A stretch of DNA of 64,000 nt, taken from positions 1-64,000 of the forward strand of contig CAYMCO010000016.1 in the NCBI GenBank assembly GCA_964388955.1. The letters run 5' to 3'. Both the position numbers and the translations under genes were made by a program. Positions 50,912-59,707 of the stretch are shown here, one piece after another (position 1 is the stretch's first letter; every line of letters starts with the position of its first letter). The stretch comes from CAYMCO01 sp964388955. GTDB taxonomy: Bacteria > Chloroflexota > Anaerolineae > Anaerolineales > E44-bin32. The notes under the pieces were generated by a model. That model did not search any database. It worked only from the letters and a program-made list of their open reading frames with translations, and was not told the origin of the DNA.

Positions 50912-52152
50912 GGCGCCTCCGTATCGCTGACTTTGGCTCGAAATCTTCCGTCGCTGACAAGTACGTCGATCCCGTCCCCGGAAGAGACCTGCCCTGTGGT
51001 TCGAACCACGCTGCCATCATCGGATCGCTGCACAACTGCATAGCCGCGCGCCAACACAGCTTGCGGGCCGACGGCGTGCAATGTCTGCGAGAGGCGCTTC
51101 GTGGCCTCCCGGCGAAGCGCCAGCCCGGAGCGCAGCGCGCCCTCCGCGCGCCGCTGCAACTCGTCGACCCGCTGCAGCCCGGACTGGATGTGGGCGCGCG
51201 GAGAACTGCGCTGGAGAGAAAACGTCAGTTGGCTCAAAGCCTGTCGCAGATCTCCCAACCGGAACGCGAAATGGCGCGCCGCCGTGCGTCGCAGTTCCGC
51301 CACCCGGGCGATCAGCTGAGCTGCGGCCGGTGTGGCGATTTCCGCCGCTGCTGAGGGTGTCGGGGCGCGGCGGTCGGCGACGAAATCTGCGATCGTGAAG
51401 TCAATTTCATGCCCGACGCCGGAGATCACCGGCGCTTGAGACTGGGCGATGGCGCGCGCCACAGCTTCATCGTTGAAGGCCCACAAGTCTTCGATGGATC
51501 CGCCGCCGCGCACCAGCAGGATGACGTCGGGGTGCGAGATCCGGTTCACCGCGTCCAGGGCGGCGATGATGCCCTCGGGGGCCTCCTCCCCCTGGACTGG
51601 CGTGGGAGAGAGGATGACTTCGGTCAGGGGAAATCGCCGACGGATCACGTTCAAGACGTCCTGAAGCGCGGCCGCTGTGGGCGAGGTCACCACGCCGATG
51701 CGGCGTGGCCACGCGGGCAGGGGTCGTTTGCGATCGCTGGCGAACAGCCCCTCCGCCTCCAGCCGCGCTTTGAGGCGCATGAATTCCTGATAAAGGGCGC
51801 CCTCGCCCGCTGGCCGAAGCTGGTCAGCGTAGAGCTGATACTGCCCCCCCTGCTCGTACACGCTGATGTGCCCGTGCACCTCGACGGACTGGCCTTCCGT
51901 GGGGAGACCCGCCAACCGGTGCACGTCCGGGCGCCACATCACGCAACGCAGCGTGGCGCTGGGGTCCTTCAGGGTGAAGTACAGATGCCCGGACGCGGGG
52001 TGCGACACATTGGAGATCTCCCCTGCCACCCACAGATCTTGCAGGCGGTAATCGCTTTCCAGCGTCTGGCGGACATAGCGGTTGAGATCGGTGACAGTCC
52101 AGATTTGAGGTTCGAGTCCAAAAAGCGATATCTGACTCACGCCTCGAAGCAT
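50908..52152 (-). CDS. xseA: Exodeoxyribonuclease VII large subunit
   Basis: A 414-residue catalytic subunit that degrades single-stranded DNA to acid-soluble oligonucleotides. The N-terminal OB fold carries WVAGEISNVSHPASGHLYFTLKD, and the catalytic domain begins IGVVTSPTAAALQDVLNVIRRRFPL. The long coiled-coil region that binds XseB lies toward the C-terminus. The start at 52152 (MLRGVSQ) is preferred over one eight codons upstream. It is followed by the overlapping xseB. Confidence 0.93.
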   Translation of the reverse strand: MLRGVSQISLFGLEPQIWTVTDLNRYVRQTLESDYRLQDLWVAGEISNVSHPASGHLYFTLKDPSATLRCVMWRPDVHRLAGLPTEGQSVEVHGHISVYEQGGQYQLYADQLRPAGEGALYQEFMRLKARLEAEGLFASDRKRPLPAWPRRIGVVTSPTAAALQDVLNVIRRRFPLTEVILSPTPVQGEEAPEGIIAALDAVNRISHPDVILLVRGGGSIEDLWAFNDEAVARAIAQSQAPVISGVGHEIDFTIADFVADRRAPTPSAAAEIATPAAAQLIARVAELRRTAARHFAFRLGDLRQALSQLTFSLQRSSPRAHIQSGLQRVDELQRRAEGALRSGLALRREATKRLSQTLHAVGPQAVLARGYAVVQRSDDGSVVRTTGQVSSGDGIDVLVSDGRFRAKVSDTEAP

Positions 52153-52323
52153 ACCTGCCGCACGGGAGGCTGTCAACTTGGGGGCGATGCGCGGTGCGCT
52201 GTGATTCGCACCCCTGTACCCGAGGGCCGCGAGCTATGCGCGGCGGGCGTCAAAATACATTATCCTTGAGTTGCGCCGGTCAGAGCAGGGCGGCACAGCG
52301 GGACCGGTGGAAGGGAGCGAGAG

Positions 52324-52809
52324 ATGGAGAAAACTCCGGAAGTCCGCATCGGGGAGCTGCTGCGTGACAAAGGCTGGCGGCTGGCCACGGCAGAGTCGTG
52401 CACCGGCGGCCTGGTGAGCCATCTAGTGACCAATGTGCCCGGCTCCTCCGATTACTTCGTCGGCGGGGTGGTCGCCTATTCGAATCCCACCAAGGAGCAC
52501 CTGTTAGGGGTGCCGGAGAAGGAGCTGTCCGAACAGGGGGCAGTGAGCAGAGAGGTGGCCATCTCGATGGCTGAAGGGGCCCGGCGCGGCCTGCGCGCCG
52601 AAGTGGGGCTGTCGGTGACGGGAATTGCCGGCCCCGGCGGGGGGACGCCGGAGAAGCCGGTGGGTCTAACCTGGGTGGGGGTGGCCACGCCAGGCGGCGC
52701 AAAGGCGCGAGCCTATAGGTGGCAGGGGGACAGGCAGGAGAACAAGCGCCAATCGGCGTTGGCGGCCCTGCGGCAGGCCATAGAGCTATTGGAGGAAGGG
52801 CATGGATGA
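52324..52809 (+). CDS. pncC: Nicotinamide-nucleotide amidohydrolase (CinA C-terminal domain)
   Basis: A 161-residue single CinA-C domain, without the N-terminal COG1058 half. The nucleophile Ser is in ATAESCTGGLV, and GIAGPGGGTPEKPVG is the conserved Gly-rich loop. It removes ammonia from nicotinamide mononucleotide, giving nicotinate mononucleotide for NAD recycling. GGAGCGAGAG precedes the ATG. It overlaps the next gene by 8 bases. Confidence 0.92.
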   Translation: MEKTPEVRIGELLRDKGWRLATAESCTGGLVSHLVTNVPGSSDYFVGGVVAYSNPTKEHLLGVPEKELSEQGAVSREVAISMAEGARRGLRAEVGLSVTGIAGPGGGTPEKPVGLTWVGVATPGGAKARAYRWQGDRQENKRQSALAALRQAIELLEEGHG

Positions 52810-53053
52810 ACCCATCGCTGTTGAGGCGCGATTTGCGCGAGATGGTTCCATCACTCCCCTCAGTTTTGTCTGGCAGGGTGTAAAGTACGCGGTGGCATCG
52901 CTGGGGCGCCACTGGGAGGGCGATGGAGTGCGCCACTTTCTGGTCATGGTTTCCTCTGGCGAGGTATTTGAGATCGCCTATCATTCCGAGGGCGGCTACT
53001 GGAGATTACACAACGCCTCCACCCGCCGGGCGCGGCCGGGCCGCCCCGCCTAG
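52802..53053 (+). CDS. Small conserved protein of unknown function (DUF6504-like)
   Basis: An 83-residue beta-rich protein. The pattern ITPLSFVWQGVKYAVASLGRHW followed by FLVMVSSGEVFEIAYH resembles small DUF6504-type proteins, in which a W-x-G-x-x-Y-x-V strand is conserved. It starts inside the end of pncC and ends 175 bases before the sigma-factor stop on the other strand. No function is known. Confidence 0.6.
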   Translation: MDEPIAVEARFARDGSITPLSFVWQGVKYAVASLGRHWEGDGVRHFLVMVSSGEVFEIAYHSEGGYWRLHNASTRRARPGRPA

Positions 53054-53228
53054 CTCATTCTTGCGCCTCGGCGCCGCGGTGGATCTTCGTTCTGCGGTGT
53101 CTCTCCAGTGCCTTCGTGTGCGGATATGGGAGCCACCGCAGCCAGAAGCGGGGGCGACAGTCTCTCGGGTTGTTCCACCGGGGCGGGCGCCAAATCCGCT
53201 TCCAGGCTGGCCCCAAGAATCGGCAGGG

Positions 53229-54404
53229 TTAGCTCAGGTAATCGCGCAATTGGCGTGAACGGCGAGGATGTCTCAGGCGACGCAGGGCTTTGCCTTCAAT
53301 CTGCCGGATGCGCTCACGTGTCAGTCCGAACTTCTGACCGACCTCTTCGAGGGTATAGGGGCGGCCGTTGTGCAGGCCGAAGCGCAAGCGCAGGATGCGG
53401 GCTTCGCGTGGGCTGAGCGTGGAGAGCACCTCTTCAATCTTGTCCCTGAGCAGGTTCTCGTATGCACTTTGGGTGGGAGTGGGGGTAGCTTTGTCTTCGA
53501 CGAAGGAGCCGAGTTCTGAGTCCTCCTCCTCGCCCACCGGGCTTTCCAGGGAGAGGGGTCGCCATGAAACGCGCATCATCCACTGCACTTTGCGCGGATC
53601 AGTGCCGAGTTCCTCCGCAATTTCCTCTGGGGTGGGTTTGCGCCCTATGCTCTGCTCCAGTTGGCGGGCGACCTTATAAAGCCGGCGGATGCGGTCGGAC
53701 ATGTGCACAGGTACGCGGATCGTCCGCCCCTGGTCGGCGATGGCGCGGGTGATTGTCTGGCGTATCCACCAGGTGGCGTAGGTGCTGAATCGATAGCCGC
53801 GATGATAGTCGAATTTCTCAACGGCTTTCATCAATCCGAGGTTGCCCTCCTGAATCAGATCCAGGAAGGGCACCCCTCTGGTCATGTACTTCTTGGCGAT
53901 GCTGACCACCAGGCGGGTGTTGGCTTTGATCAAGTGGGCGCGGGCCGCGTGGGCGTCTTCCACGTAGTCCCGGAGCTGCTCTCGCTGGCGGCGGGCGCCG
54001 TTTCCGTTCAAGCGCATCAGTTCTTTTTCCGCCTCCCGGCCGCGCTCGATGCGCTTGGCCAGGCTGATCTCCTCCTCGGTGGAGAGCAGCGGGACGCGCG
54101 CCATCTCCTTGAGGTACAACCCCACCGTATCATCGCTGGAGATCGCGCTCAGGTCGAAGGACTGTGCCTCTTCATCCTCATCTTCTTGTCGCAGGTGATC
54201 CGGAACCTGGGATTGATCCTCGTACACTTCGATCCCGGCGCTGCGGAAGAAGGCTTCCAACCGCTCGACGCGTTCTTCGATGTCCTCGGCTTCTGGAAAG
54301 ACGTTGAGGATATCCTCGATGGTGATGTATCCCTGACAGTCGCCCTTCTCCATCAGGTCAGTGAATGCTTCTCGCTTCTGCCACCGGTCCTTGGAAACAC
54401 TCAT
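53229..54404 (-). CDS. sigA: Primary RNA polymerase sigma factor (RpoD/SigA)
   Basis: A 391-residue group 1 sigma factor. Region 1.2 is TVGLYLKEMARVPLLSTEEEISLAKRIERG. Region 2 covers DLIQEGNLGLMKAVEKFDYHRGYRFSTYATWWIRQ, which recognises the -10 element. Region 3 is RIRRLYKVARQLEQSIGRKPTPEEIAEELG, and region 4.2 contains TLEEVGQKFGLTRERIRQIEGKALRRLRHP, which recognises -35. The N-terminal region is short and acidic. The start MSVSKDRW is seven codons into the longer frame. It lies 71 bases downstream of the DUF177 gene. Confidence 0.95.
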   Translation of the reverse strand: MSVSKDRWQKREAFTDLMEKGDCQGYITIEDILNVFPEAEDIEERVERLEAFFRSAGIEVYEDQSQVPDHLRQEDEDEEAQSFDLSAISSDDTVGLYLKEMARVPLLSTEEEISLAKRIERGREAEKELMRLNGNGARRQREQLRDYVEDAHAARAHLIKANTRLVVSIAKKYMTRGVPFLDLIQEGNLGLMKAVEKFDYHRGYRFSTYATWWIRQTITRAIADQGRTIRVPVHMSDRIRRLYKVARQLEQSIGRKPTPEEIAEELGTDPRKVQWMMRVSWRPLSLESPVGEEEDSELGSFVEDKATPTPTQSAYENLLRDKIEEVLSTLSPREARILRLRFGLHNGRPYTLEEVGQKFGLTRERIRQIEGKALRRLRHPRRSRQLRDYLS

Positions 54405-54475
54405 CCTCTTCTCCTGGAATTCCATCAGTGGGCCGATCTGTTGGACAGCAGGGCATGCTCAGCCCCGCGCCGGGA

Positions 54476-55003
54476 TTACGATGTGTCGAGTAGCGTTTTC
54501 AGGGCCGCAAAGCGGGGGTCGATCTCCTGTTGGTGATGCTCGCAAGGCCTCTCGTTCCGATCTCCACCGCAAATGGGGCACAGACCGCGGCAATCTGGCT
54601 TGCACATTGGTTGGATAGGGATTTCCAATAGAATGTATTCTCTGGCCAAGGGCGTCAGGTCCAGGATCCCTGTTTCTGGGATGGCCAGGATGGCTTCATC
54701 CGCGCGCTCCGGGGGAAAGGCGAACAGATCTGAGAACTCGATGGTTACCGCCATGTCAAAAGGTGATAGGCAGCGGACGCAGGTCTGCGGCAGCTCGACG
54801 GTCAGGTGACCGGTTGTGTATATGCCTTGTGCGGTGCGCGTAAGGCGGATCGACCCCCCCATACTGCTGACCTGGAGGTCGTCGCTGACGGATACCGCCC
54901 CCAAATCGTAATCAAAAGTGCGGCTGAAGCCGACGCTCTCATGGAGCAGGAAGCCGACGTTCAACCGCAAGGGATGACGACCACCCAGATTCACACCGCC
55001 CAT
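54476..55003 (-). CDS. DUF177 (YceD-like) protein
   Basis: A 175-residue DUF177 protein. Conserved sites are the zinc-like Cys pattern TCVRCLSPF in the middle and CKPDCRGLCPICGG at the C-terminus. In many bacteria the gene sits directly before rpmF (ribosomal protein L32) and takes part in rRNA or ribosome maturation. Here rpmF is absent from this position and the primary sigma-factor gene follows instead. The start at 55003 is chosen because the ATG 30 bases upstream overlaps the -10 hexamer of its own promoter. Confidence 0.87.
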   Translation of the reverse strand: MGGVNLGGRHPLRLNVGFLLHESVGFSRTFDYDLGAVSVSDDLQVSSMGGSIRLTRTAQGIYTTGHLTVELPQTCVRCLSPFDMAVTIEFSDLFAFPPERADEAILAIPETGILDLTPLAREYILLEIPIQPMCKPDCRGLCPICGGDRNERPCEHHQQEIDPRFAALKTLLDTS

Positions 55004-55031
55004 CGATACAGTTTTCCAAAATGGCTTCGCC

Positions 55032-55037
55032 ATTATA
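55032..55037 (-). promoter_or_regulatory. Extended -10 promoter of the DUF177-sigA unit
   Basis: On the minus strand TATAAT preceded by TG plus one base (TGTTATAAT) overlaps an in-frame ATG. The start site should lie near 55025, about 22 bases before the DUF177 ATG at 55003. Confidence 0.65.
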
Positions 55038-55189
55038 ACATAGGTGAACTCTGCCGGTCAAGAGATCGTGAAATCTGTCACAAAGTACCACCCCAGCGTG
55101 CCGCTAACCGCCAGATACGAGGGTATCAGCCATCCCTACCCCCAAGGACAGCATTTCGGTACTATTCGGATAGCCATCCCGGAGGGCGC

Positions 55190-55792
55190 GTGAAACGACT
55201 GCTGCTGGCCACAAACAACCCCGGCAAGCTCGCCGAACTGCGGGCGCTGCTCAAATACCTGCCGCTGCAGCTTGAGGATCCCGCTTCGCTGCGCCTTGGG
55301 CTCGTGGTGCAGGAGGGGGGTGGCGGTTACGCGGACAACGCGACTTTGAAGGCGCGCGCCTATGCAGCGGCCGGCCGTCTGTGGGCGCTGGCGGACGACA
55401 GCGGCCTGGAAGTGGACGCCCTGAGTGGCGCCCCGGGGCCGCGCTCAGCCCGCCTCGCCGGCCCCGGGCGTTCGGATGAGGAGCGGCGAGCCGTCTTGCT
55501 CTGGGCGCTGCGCTCCCATCCGCGGCCGTGGAGCGCTCGCTTTCGCTGCGTGGCAGCCTTGAGCAGCCCGGAGGGCGAAGTGGTGTTGCGAGAGGGAACA
55601 TGCCCAGGGGAGGTGATTCCTGAGGCCCGCGGCCAGGGGGGCTTCGGGTACGACCCCATCTTCTTGCTCCCAGGGTTGGATCTCACCATGGCGCAGCTGG
55701 ATATGGAAACCAAGAACCGGATCAGCCATCGCGGCCGGGCAATGGCGGCGATGGTCCCTCTGCTGCAAGAGCGGATGGGTATCAGGGCATGA
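55190..55792 (+). CDS. rdgB: XTP/dITP diphosphatase (RdgB/HAM1)
   Basis: A 200-residue house-cleaning nucleotidase that removes non-canonical purine nucleotides such as dITP and XTP. The substrate loop TNNPGKLAELRAL and the metal Asp in WALADDSGLEVDAL are present, with GFGYDPIFLLPG and the final NRISHRGRAM that closes on the base. The start is the GTG at 55190 with GGAGG four bases before it. The longer frame upstream lies across the promoter region. Confidence 0.9.
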   Translation: MKRLLLATNNPGKLAELRALLKYLPLQLEDPASLRLGLVVQEGGGGYADNATLKARAYAAAGRLWALADDSGLEVDALSGAPGPRSARLAGPGRSDEERRAVLLWALRSHPRPWSARFRCVAALSSPEGEVVLREGTCPGEVIPEARGQGGFGYDPIFLLPGLDLTMAQLDMETKNRISHRGRAMAAMVPLLQERMGIRA

Positions 55793-55855
55793 GCCTGGGG
55801 AAGCCGCGAGCCCAGGGGCCGGGATCCCCCTAGGGGCGGGCTCGGATCGCCATCT

Positions 55856-56650
55856 TCATGGCCGATTGGACCCTCTTTGTGCCCGCCCCGGTAGTTGCTC
55901 CAGGAACTCGCGGACGAGGGCGGTCACTTCCCCTGGTCGTTCCAGCATGACCATGTGACCCGCACCTTCGATCAGATGCAGCGAAGCCTGGGGAAGGTGA
56001 TCCGCCAAGTAGCGGCTGAATTTGACGGGAGTCAGGCGGTCCGCGGTGCCGGCGATCACCAACGCCGGCGTTTCGATCTCACCCAGGCGGTCCAGCAGGT
56101 CGAAGCGGTCGCACGCCAGGAAATCTCGGTGCAGCACCTCGGGCTGGACTTGGCGGAGGCGCTCGGCGGCGAGGCGGATCACCGTGGCGGGCGCCTCATC
56201 ACTGAAAGCGCGCGCCACAACCAACTCCACCAGGGCCCCGAGATCCTGCGGGTGCTTGCTCAATGTCAGCAGATCTGGATGCACCCGCAGTCGTCCACCG
56301 GTGCTCACCAGTATGAGCCCGGCCACTCGCTCGTGGCTGTGCAGCGCTGCCTGAAGGGCGATCGCGCCGCCCATGGAGTGCCCTGCCCATACCGCCCGCT
56401 GCACCGCCAGTTGATCCAGCCAACCCAAGAGCGTGTTCGCGCACTGACCGATGGTATCCGCTGCAGCGCCGGATGAGCGCCCATGTCCCGGCAGGTCTGG
56501 GGCCAATACTCTCGTCGCTTCCAAGCGGCGGAGTTCAGGGGGCCAGTAGAATCGATTGCCGCCCGCCCCGTGTATCAATAGAAGCGGCGGATCGCCCTCC
56601 CAGGGGCCTCCGCCGCCGTGATCAGCGTATCGGATGCCATATTCCGGCAT
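55856..56650 (-). CDS. Alpha/beta-fold hydrolase
   Basis: A 264-residue alpha/beta hydrolase. The oxyanion-hole sequence is LLLIHGAGG, the nucleophile elbow is GHSMGG (Ser), the Asp lies in VIAGTADRLTP and the His in EGAGHMVMLERP. A lid of about 70 helical residues covers the site. The substrate class (ester, epoxide or C-C bond) is not evident. It is seven bases downstream of trxB in the same direction. Confidence 0.86.
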   Translation of the reverse strand: MPEYGIRYADHGGGGPWEGDPPLLLIHGAGGNRFYWPPELRRLEATRVLAPDLPGHGRSSGAAADTIGQCANTLLGWLDQLAVQRAVWAGHSMGGAIALQAALHSHERVAGLILVSTGGRLRVHPDLLTLSKHPQDLGALVELVVARAFSDEAPATVIRLAAERLRQVQPEVLHRDFLACDRFDLLDRLGEIETPALVIAGTADRLTPVKFSRYLADHLPQASLHLIEGAGHMVMLERPGEVTALVREFLEQLPGRAQRGSNRP

Positions 56651-56657
56651 GCATCCC

Positions 56658-57581
56658 CTACGCTTGTTGTTCCAGCCAGCGTTCAGCGGACATGGCGGCA
56701 GCGCATCCGTGACCTACCGAAGTGGCGATCTGGCGGTATGTCGGATCTTGCACTTCGCCAGCGGCAAACACGCCGGGCACGCTGGTCATCATGCGCGTAT
56801 CCGTGATCAGATACTTGCGCTCGTCCTGCTTCAATTGACCTTCGAAGAGATCGGTGTTCGGGTAGTGGCCGATGAAAATGAAGACGCCGTCAGTTGTCTT
56901 CTCATGGATCGCACCGGTCTTCACATTCCGCAGCTTGATAGCTTCGACCTTCCCATCACCGACGATTTCATCTACCACCGTGTCCCAGACAAAGTCGATC
57001 TTTTCGTTCTTCACGGCGCGCGCTTTCAGCGTTTCGCCCGCCCGAAGCTGATCTCGGCGATGGATAACCTCAACCTGATTGGCGAACCGGGTCAGGAATA
57101 TGCTCTCTTCCAGGGCGCTGTCCCCCCCGCCAACCACGACCACATCCTTATCGCGGAAGAAGAACCCGTCGCATGTGGCGCAGAAGGAGACCCCCTTGCC
57201 GATGAATTCCTCCTCGCCCGGGATCCCCAGCCGTTTGGGGGAGGCGCCGGTGCTGACGATGACCGACTGGGCCGTGTATTCTTGGCTGTAGGTCTTGATC
57301 GTGAAGGGGGATCCATGCGTGAAATCCACCTCCGTGACTTCATCGATTTCTATCCTTGCGCCAAAGCGTTCCGCCTGGGCCTGCATGAGCTCCACGAGCT
57401 CGGGTCCCGTGGTCCCCTCGGGGAAGCCGGGGTAGTTTTCCACTTCACTGGTGATGGAAATCTGGCCTCCGAGTTGATTCCCCGAGATCACCAGGGGGTT
57501 CAGGTTGGCGCGTGCGGTATACAAGGCCGCCGTCAGCCCTGCGGGACCCGATCCGATGATGATGACTTGTTCTTCTGGCAT
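56658..57581 (-). CDS. trxB: Thioredoxin-disulfide reductase
   Basis: A 307-residue low-molecular-weight thioredoxin reductase. FAD loop IIIGSGPAGLTAALYTARANL, redox pair CATCDGFFF, NADPH loop VVGGGDSALEESIF and the second FAD motif GVFAAGEVQD are all present. It reduces thioredoxin with NADPH; the redoxin in this window may draw on it. The ATG at 57581 is four codons into the frame, with GAGGG upstream. Confidence 0.93.
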   Translation of the reverse strand: MPEEQVIIIGSGPAGLTAALYTARANLNPLVISGNQLGGQISITSEVENYPGFPEGTTGPELVELMQAQAERFGARIEIDEVTEVDFTHGSPFTIKTYSQEYTAQSVIVSTGASPKRLGIPGEEEFIGKGVSFCATCDGFFFRDKDVVVVGGGDSALEESIFLTRFANQVEVIHRRDQLRAGETLKARAVKNEKIDFVWDTVVDEIVGDGKVEAIKLRNVKTGAIHEKTTDGVFIFIGHYPNTDLFEGQLKQDERKYLITDTRMMTSVPGVFAAGEVQDPTYRQIATSVGHGCAAAMSAERWLEQQA

Positions 57582-57617
57582 GAGAGCCCTCACTGAATGA
57601 AGCTGCCTTCTGGCCTA

Positions 57618-57854
57618 TTAGCGTTGATCGATATGATCCACCAGCCGCGTGACCGTCTTGCGCAGCCACCACAAAGGGGCGCGGGTGCGCACTCTCCCCT
57701 GCGCGTCGATGAGCGGTCTACGGCTGGGATCATCCATGGGCCCCGGTCGGCATTCGATCAGCACACGTCCACACTCGGGGCACTTGCCCGGCTCCGTCTG
57801 GATGATCAAATCTCTGGAGCACACATACACCGTGTCGTCTGCGGGCTCTGGCAT
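57618..57854 (-). CDS. Small heavy-metal-binding-domain-like protein
   Basis: A 78-residue protein whose start, YVCSRDLIIQTEPGKCPECGRVLIE, follows the pattern of heavy-metal binding domains (Y-x-C-P-M-H-P ... PGKCPxCGM-x-L), with Ser-Arg-Asp replacing Pro-Met-His. Three Cys of that pattern are retained, plus one in ECRPG. The rest is a basic helical stretch (LWWLRKTVTRLV). GGAGGTG precedes the ATG. It lies between trxB and a metal ABC transporter, which fits a metal-related role. Confidence 0.6.
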   Translation of the reverse strand: MPEPADDTVYVCSRDLIIQTEPGKCPECGRVLIECRPGPMDDPSRRPLIDAQGRVRTRAPLWWLRKTVTRLVDHIDQR

Positions 57855-57982
57855 GGTGCACCTCCAAGGGTTGCCTGTTCATTGTAAGGCACTCACATGC
57901 CAGAGGCAATGGAAGGGCCTGGTTCGGAGTTGTCGGCGCGAGGGGCGCGCAGCGAGAACCCGGGCGCATCCTGCCCGGAGGG

Positions 57983-58861
57983 TCAGTGACCCTTGGTGGC
58001 GATGCTGGCTTGGCGCTGTCCCATCCAGCGCCAGAAGACGCCGCGGCGAGGGGCGAGGGCGAAGACCATCGCGAAAATGGCAGTCTCCACCAGGACGACG
58101 GCCGGCCCTGAGGCGACGTTGGCGTAGAAGGAGATATACAGGCCCGTGACCGCGGACAGCGCGCCGATGAGGGCCCCGAGCGCCATCATGCTGGGGAGAC
58201 GACGGGTCAGCAGCCGCGCGGATGCGGCCGGGGTGACCAGCATGGCGAGCACCAGGGCGACGCCGACCGCTTGGATGGAGACCACGATGACCACCGCCAT
58301 CAGGATGAGCAACAGGTTCTGCAGCAGATCGGCTCTTATGCGCAGGGTGGCCGCCAGTATGGGATCGAAGGAGAGCACCAGAAATTCCTTATAGAAGGTG
58401 AAAACCAGCAGCAAGGCGATGAAACCCAGGACCGCCATCAGCCAAAGATCTGCATCGGAGGCGCCGAGCAGGTTGCCGAACAGGATGTGAGTCAGATCCA
58501 CAGCGTAGCTGCGCTGGGTGGATAACAGCGCCACCCCCAGGGCGAAGGCGCCGGCGAAAATGACGCCAATCGCGGTGTCCTCCTTGATCTCGGCCCTGCG
58601 GCTGACCGCGCCGATCCCCAATGCCGCCGCGATGCCCGCCATCAATGCACCTGCGCCCAGGGGCCATCCGAGCAAGAAGGCGATTACCACCCCCGGCAGG
58701 ATGATGTGGGCCAGTGCGTCTCCGAAGAACGCCATGCCCCGGAGCACGACGTAGGTGCCCAGCACCGGGCAGATCACTCCTACGATCAGAGAGGCGATCA
58801 AGCCGCGCAGCATGAAGGTGTACTGAAAAGGATCCAGCAAGGTGCCAGCCCACTCGATCAC
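57983..58861 (-). CDS. Metal (Zn/Mn) ABC transporter permease, ABC-3 family
   Basis: A 292-residue membrane protein with about eight transmembrane helices that matches ZnuB/MntB-type permeases: LIVGVICPVLGTYVVLRGMAFFGDALAHIILPGV and the coupling region YAVDLTHILFGNLLG. It starts with GTG overlapping the TGA of the ATPase gene. Manganese and zinc members cannot be separated by sequence alone. Confidence 0.9.
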   Translation of the reverse strand: MIEWAGTLLDPFQYTFMLRGLIASLIVGVICPVLGTYVVLRGMAFFGDALAHIILPGVVIAFLLGWPLGAGALMAGIAAALGIGAVSRRAEIKEDTAIGVIFAGAFALGVALLSTQRSYAVDLTHILFGNLLGASDADLWLMAVLGFIALLLVFTFYKEFLVLSFDPILAATLRIRADLLQNLLLILMAVVIVVSIQAVGVALVLAMLVTPAASARLLTRRLPSMMALGALIGALSAVTGLYISFYANVASGPAVVLVETAIFAMVFALAPRRGVFWRWMGQRQASIATKGH

Positions 58862-59679
58862 GCGAGTTCTTCCTCCCCACCGCAGCAGGTATCCGTGAGC
58901 ACCATGCCCTCTTCTTGATGCGCGAGACGGTGCACGTGGTCCCCGTATGCCTGAAGCAGCATGGATTCGTTGATCACCTCACCTGGGGGGCCAAAGGCCA
59001 CCACTCGGCGGTTCAACAACATCACGATGTCGAAGTGTGCCGCAGCCACGTTGAGGTCATGGGTCGCGATCAGGGTGGCGATGCCCTCGTGCCGCAGGTC
59101 GTCCAGGATCGCAAAAATGTCGTTCTGGCTGGGGATATCCAAACCGGAGAGCGGTTCATCCAGCAGGATCAGGTCAGCCTCTTGGGCGAGGGCCCTGGCG
59201 AGGAACACCCGCTGTTGCTGGCCGCCGGACAGTTCGCCGATCTGCCGGTGCGCCAGCTCCCCGATGCCCACCCGCTCCAGGGAGCGGGAGACGAACTCCC
59301 AGTCGCGCCGCTTGGGCCACTGGAGGAAGCCGATCCTCCGCACCCGGCCCATCATCACAACCTCGCGGACGGTGACGGGAAAGCTCCAATCAATTTGACT
59401 GCGCTGCGGCACGTAGGCGATACACACATGTCCATACGGGCGGTGCCCGAAGATCTTGACGCTGCCGCTGCTGGGCGAGAGAGTGCCTGCGATGATGCGA
59501 AAGAGAGTCGTCTTTCCAGCGCCGTTTGGCCCCACCACAGCGAGCGACTGCCCGCCCTGCAGACGGAAGGAGATGTCCTCGAGGGCCAGGTCCCCATCAT
59601 AGCGCACGGAGACCGCATCTACCTCCAACGGAAGGGAGCCTGGGTCGTGATCGGCGGGACGTCGGATCACTCGGTCCAT
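58858..59679 (-). CDS. Metal ABC transporter ATP-binding protein
   Basis: A 273-residue ATPase. Walker A is GPNGAGKTT, the signature is LSGGQQQR, Walker B is LILLDEPLSG, and the switch His is in ATHDL. The last 25 residues (THRLAHQEEGMV...CCGGEEEL) are a Cys- and acid-containing tail. It powers the permease encoded next. Its ATG is 28 bases after the binding-protein gene. Confidence 0.92.
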   Translation of the reverse strand: MDRVIRRPADHDPGSLPLEVDAVSVRYDGDLALEDISFRLQGGQSLAVVGPNGAGKTTLFRIIAGTLSPSSGSVKIFGHRPYGHVCIAYVPQRSQIDWSFPVTVREVVMMGRVRRIGFLQWPKRRDWEFVSRSLERVGIGELAHRQIGELSGGQQQRVFLARALAQEADLILLDEPLSGLDIPSQNDIFAILDDLRHEGIATLIATHDLNVAAAHFDIVMLLNRRVVAFGPPGEVINESMLLQAYGDHVHRLAHQEEGMVLTDTCCGGEEELA

Positions 59680-59707
59680 GGGAGTGCCTTGCTGGTTTTC
59701 ATCGCCC

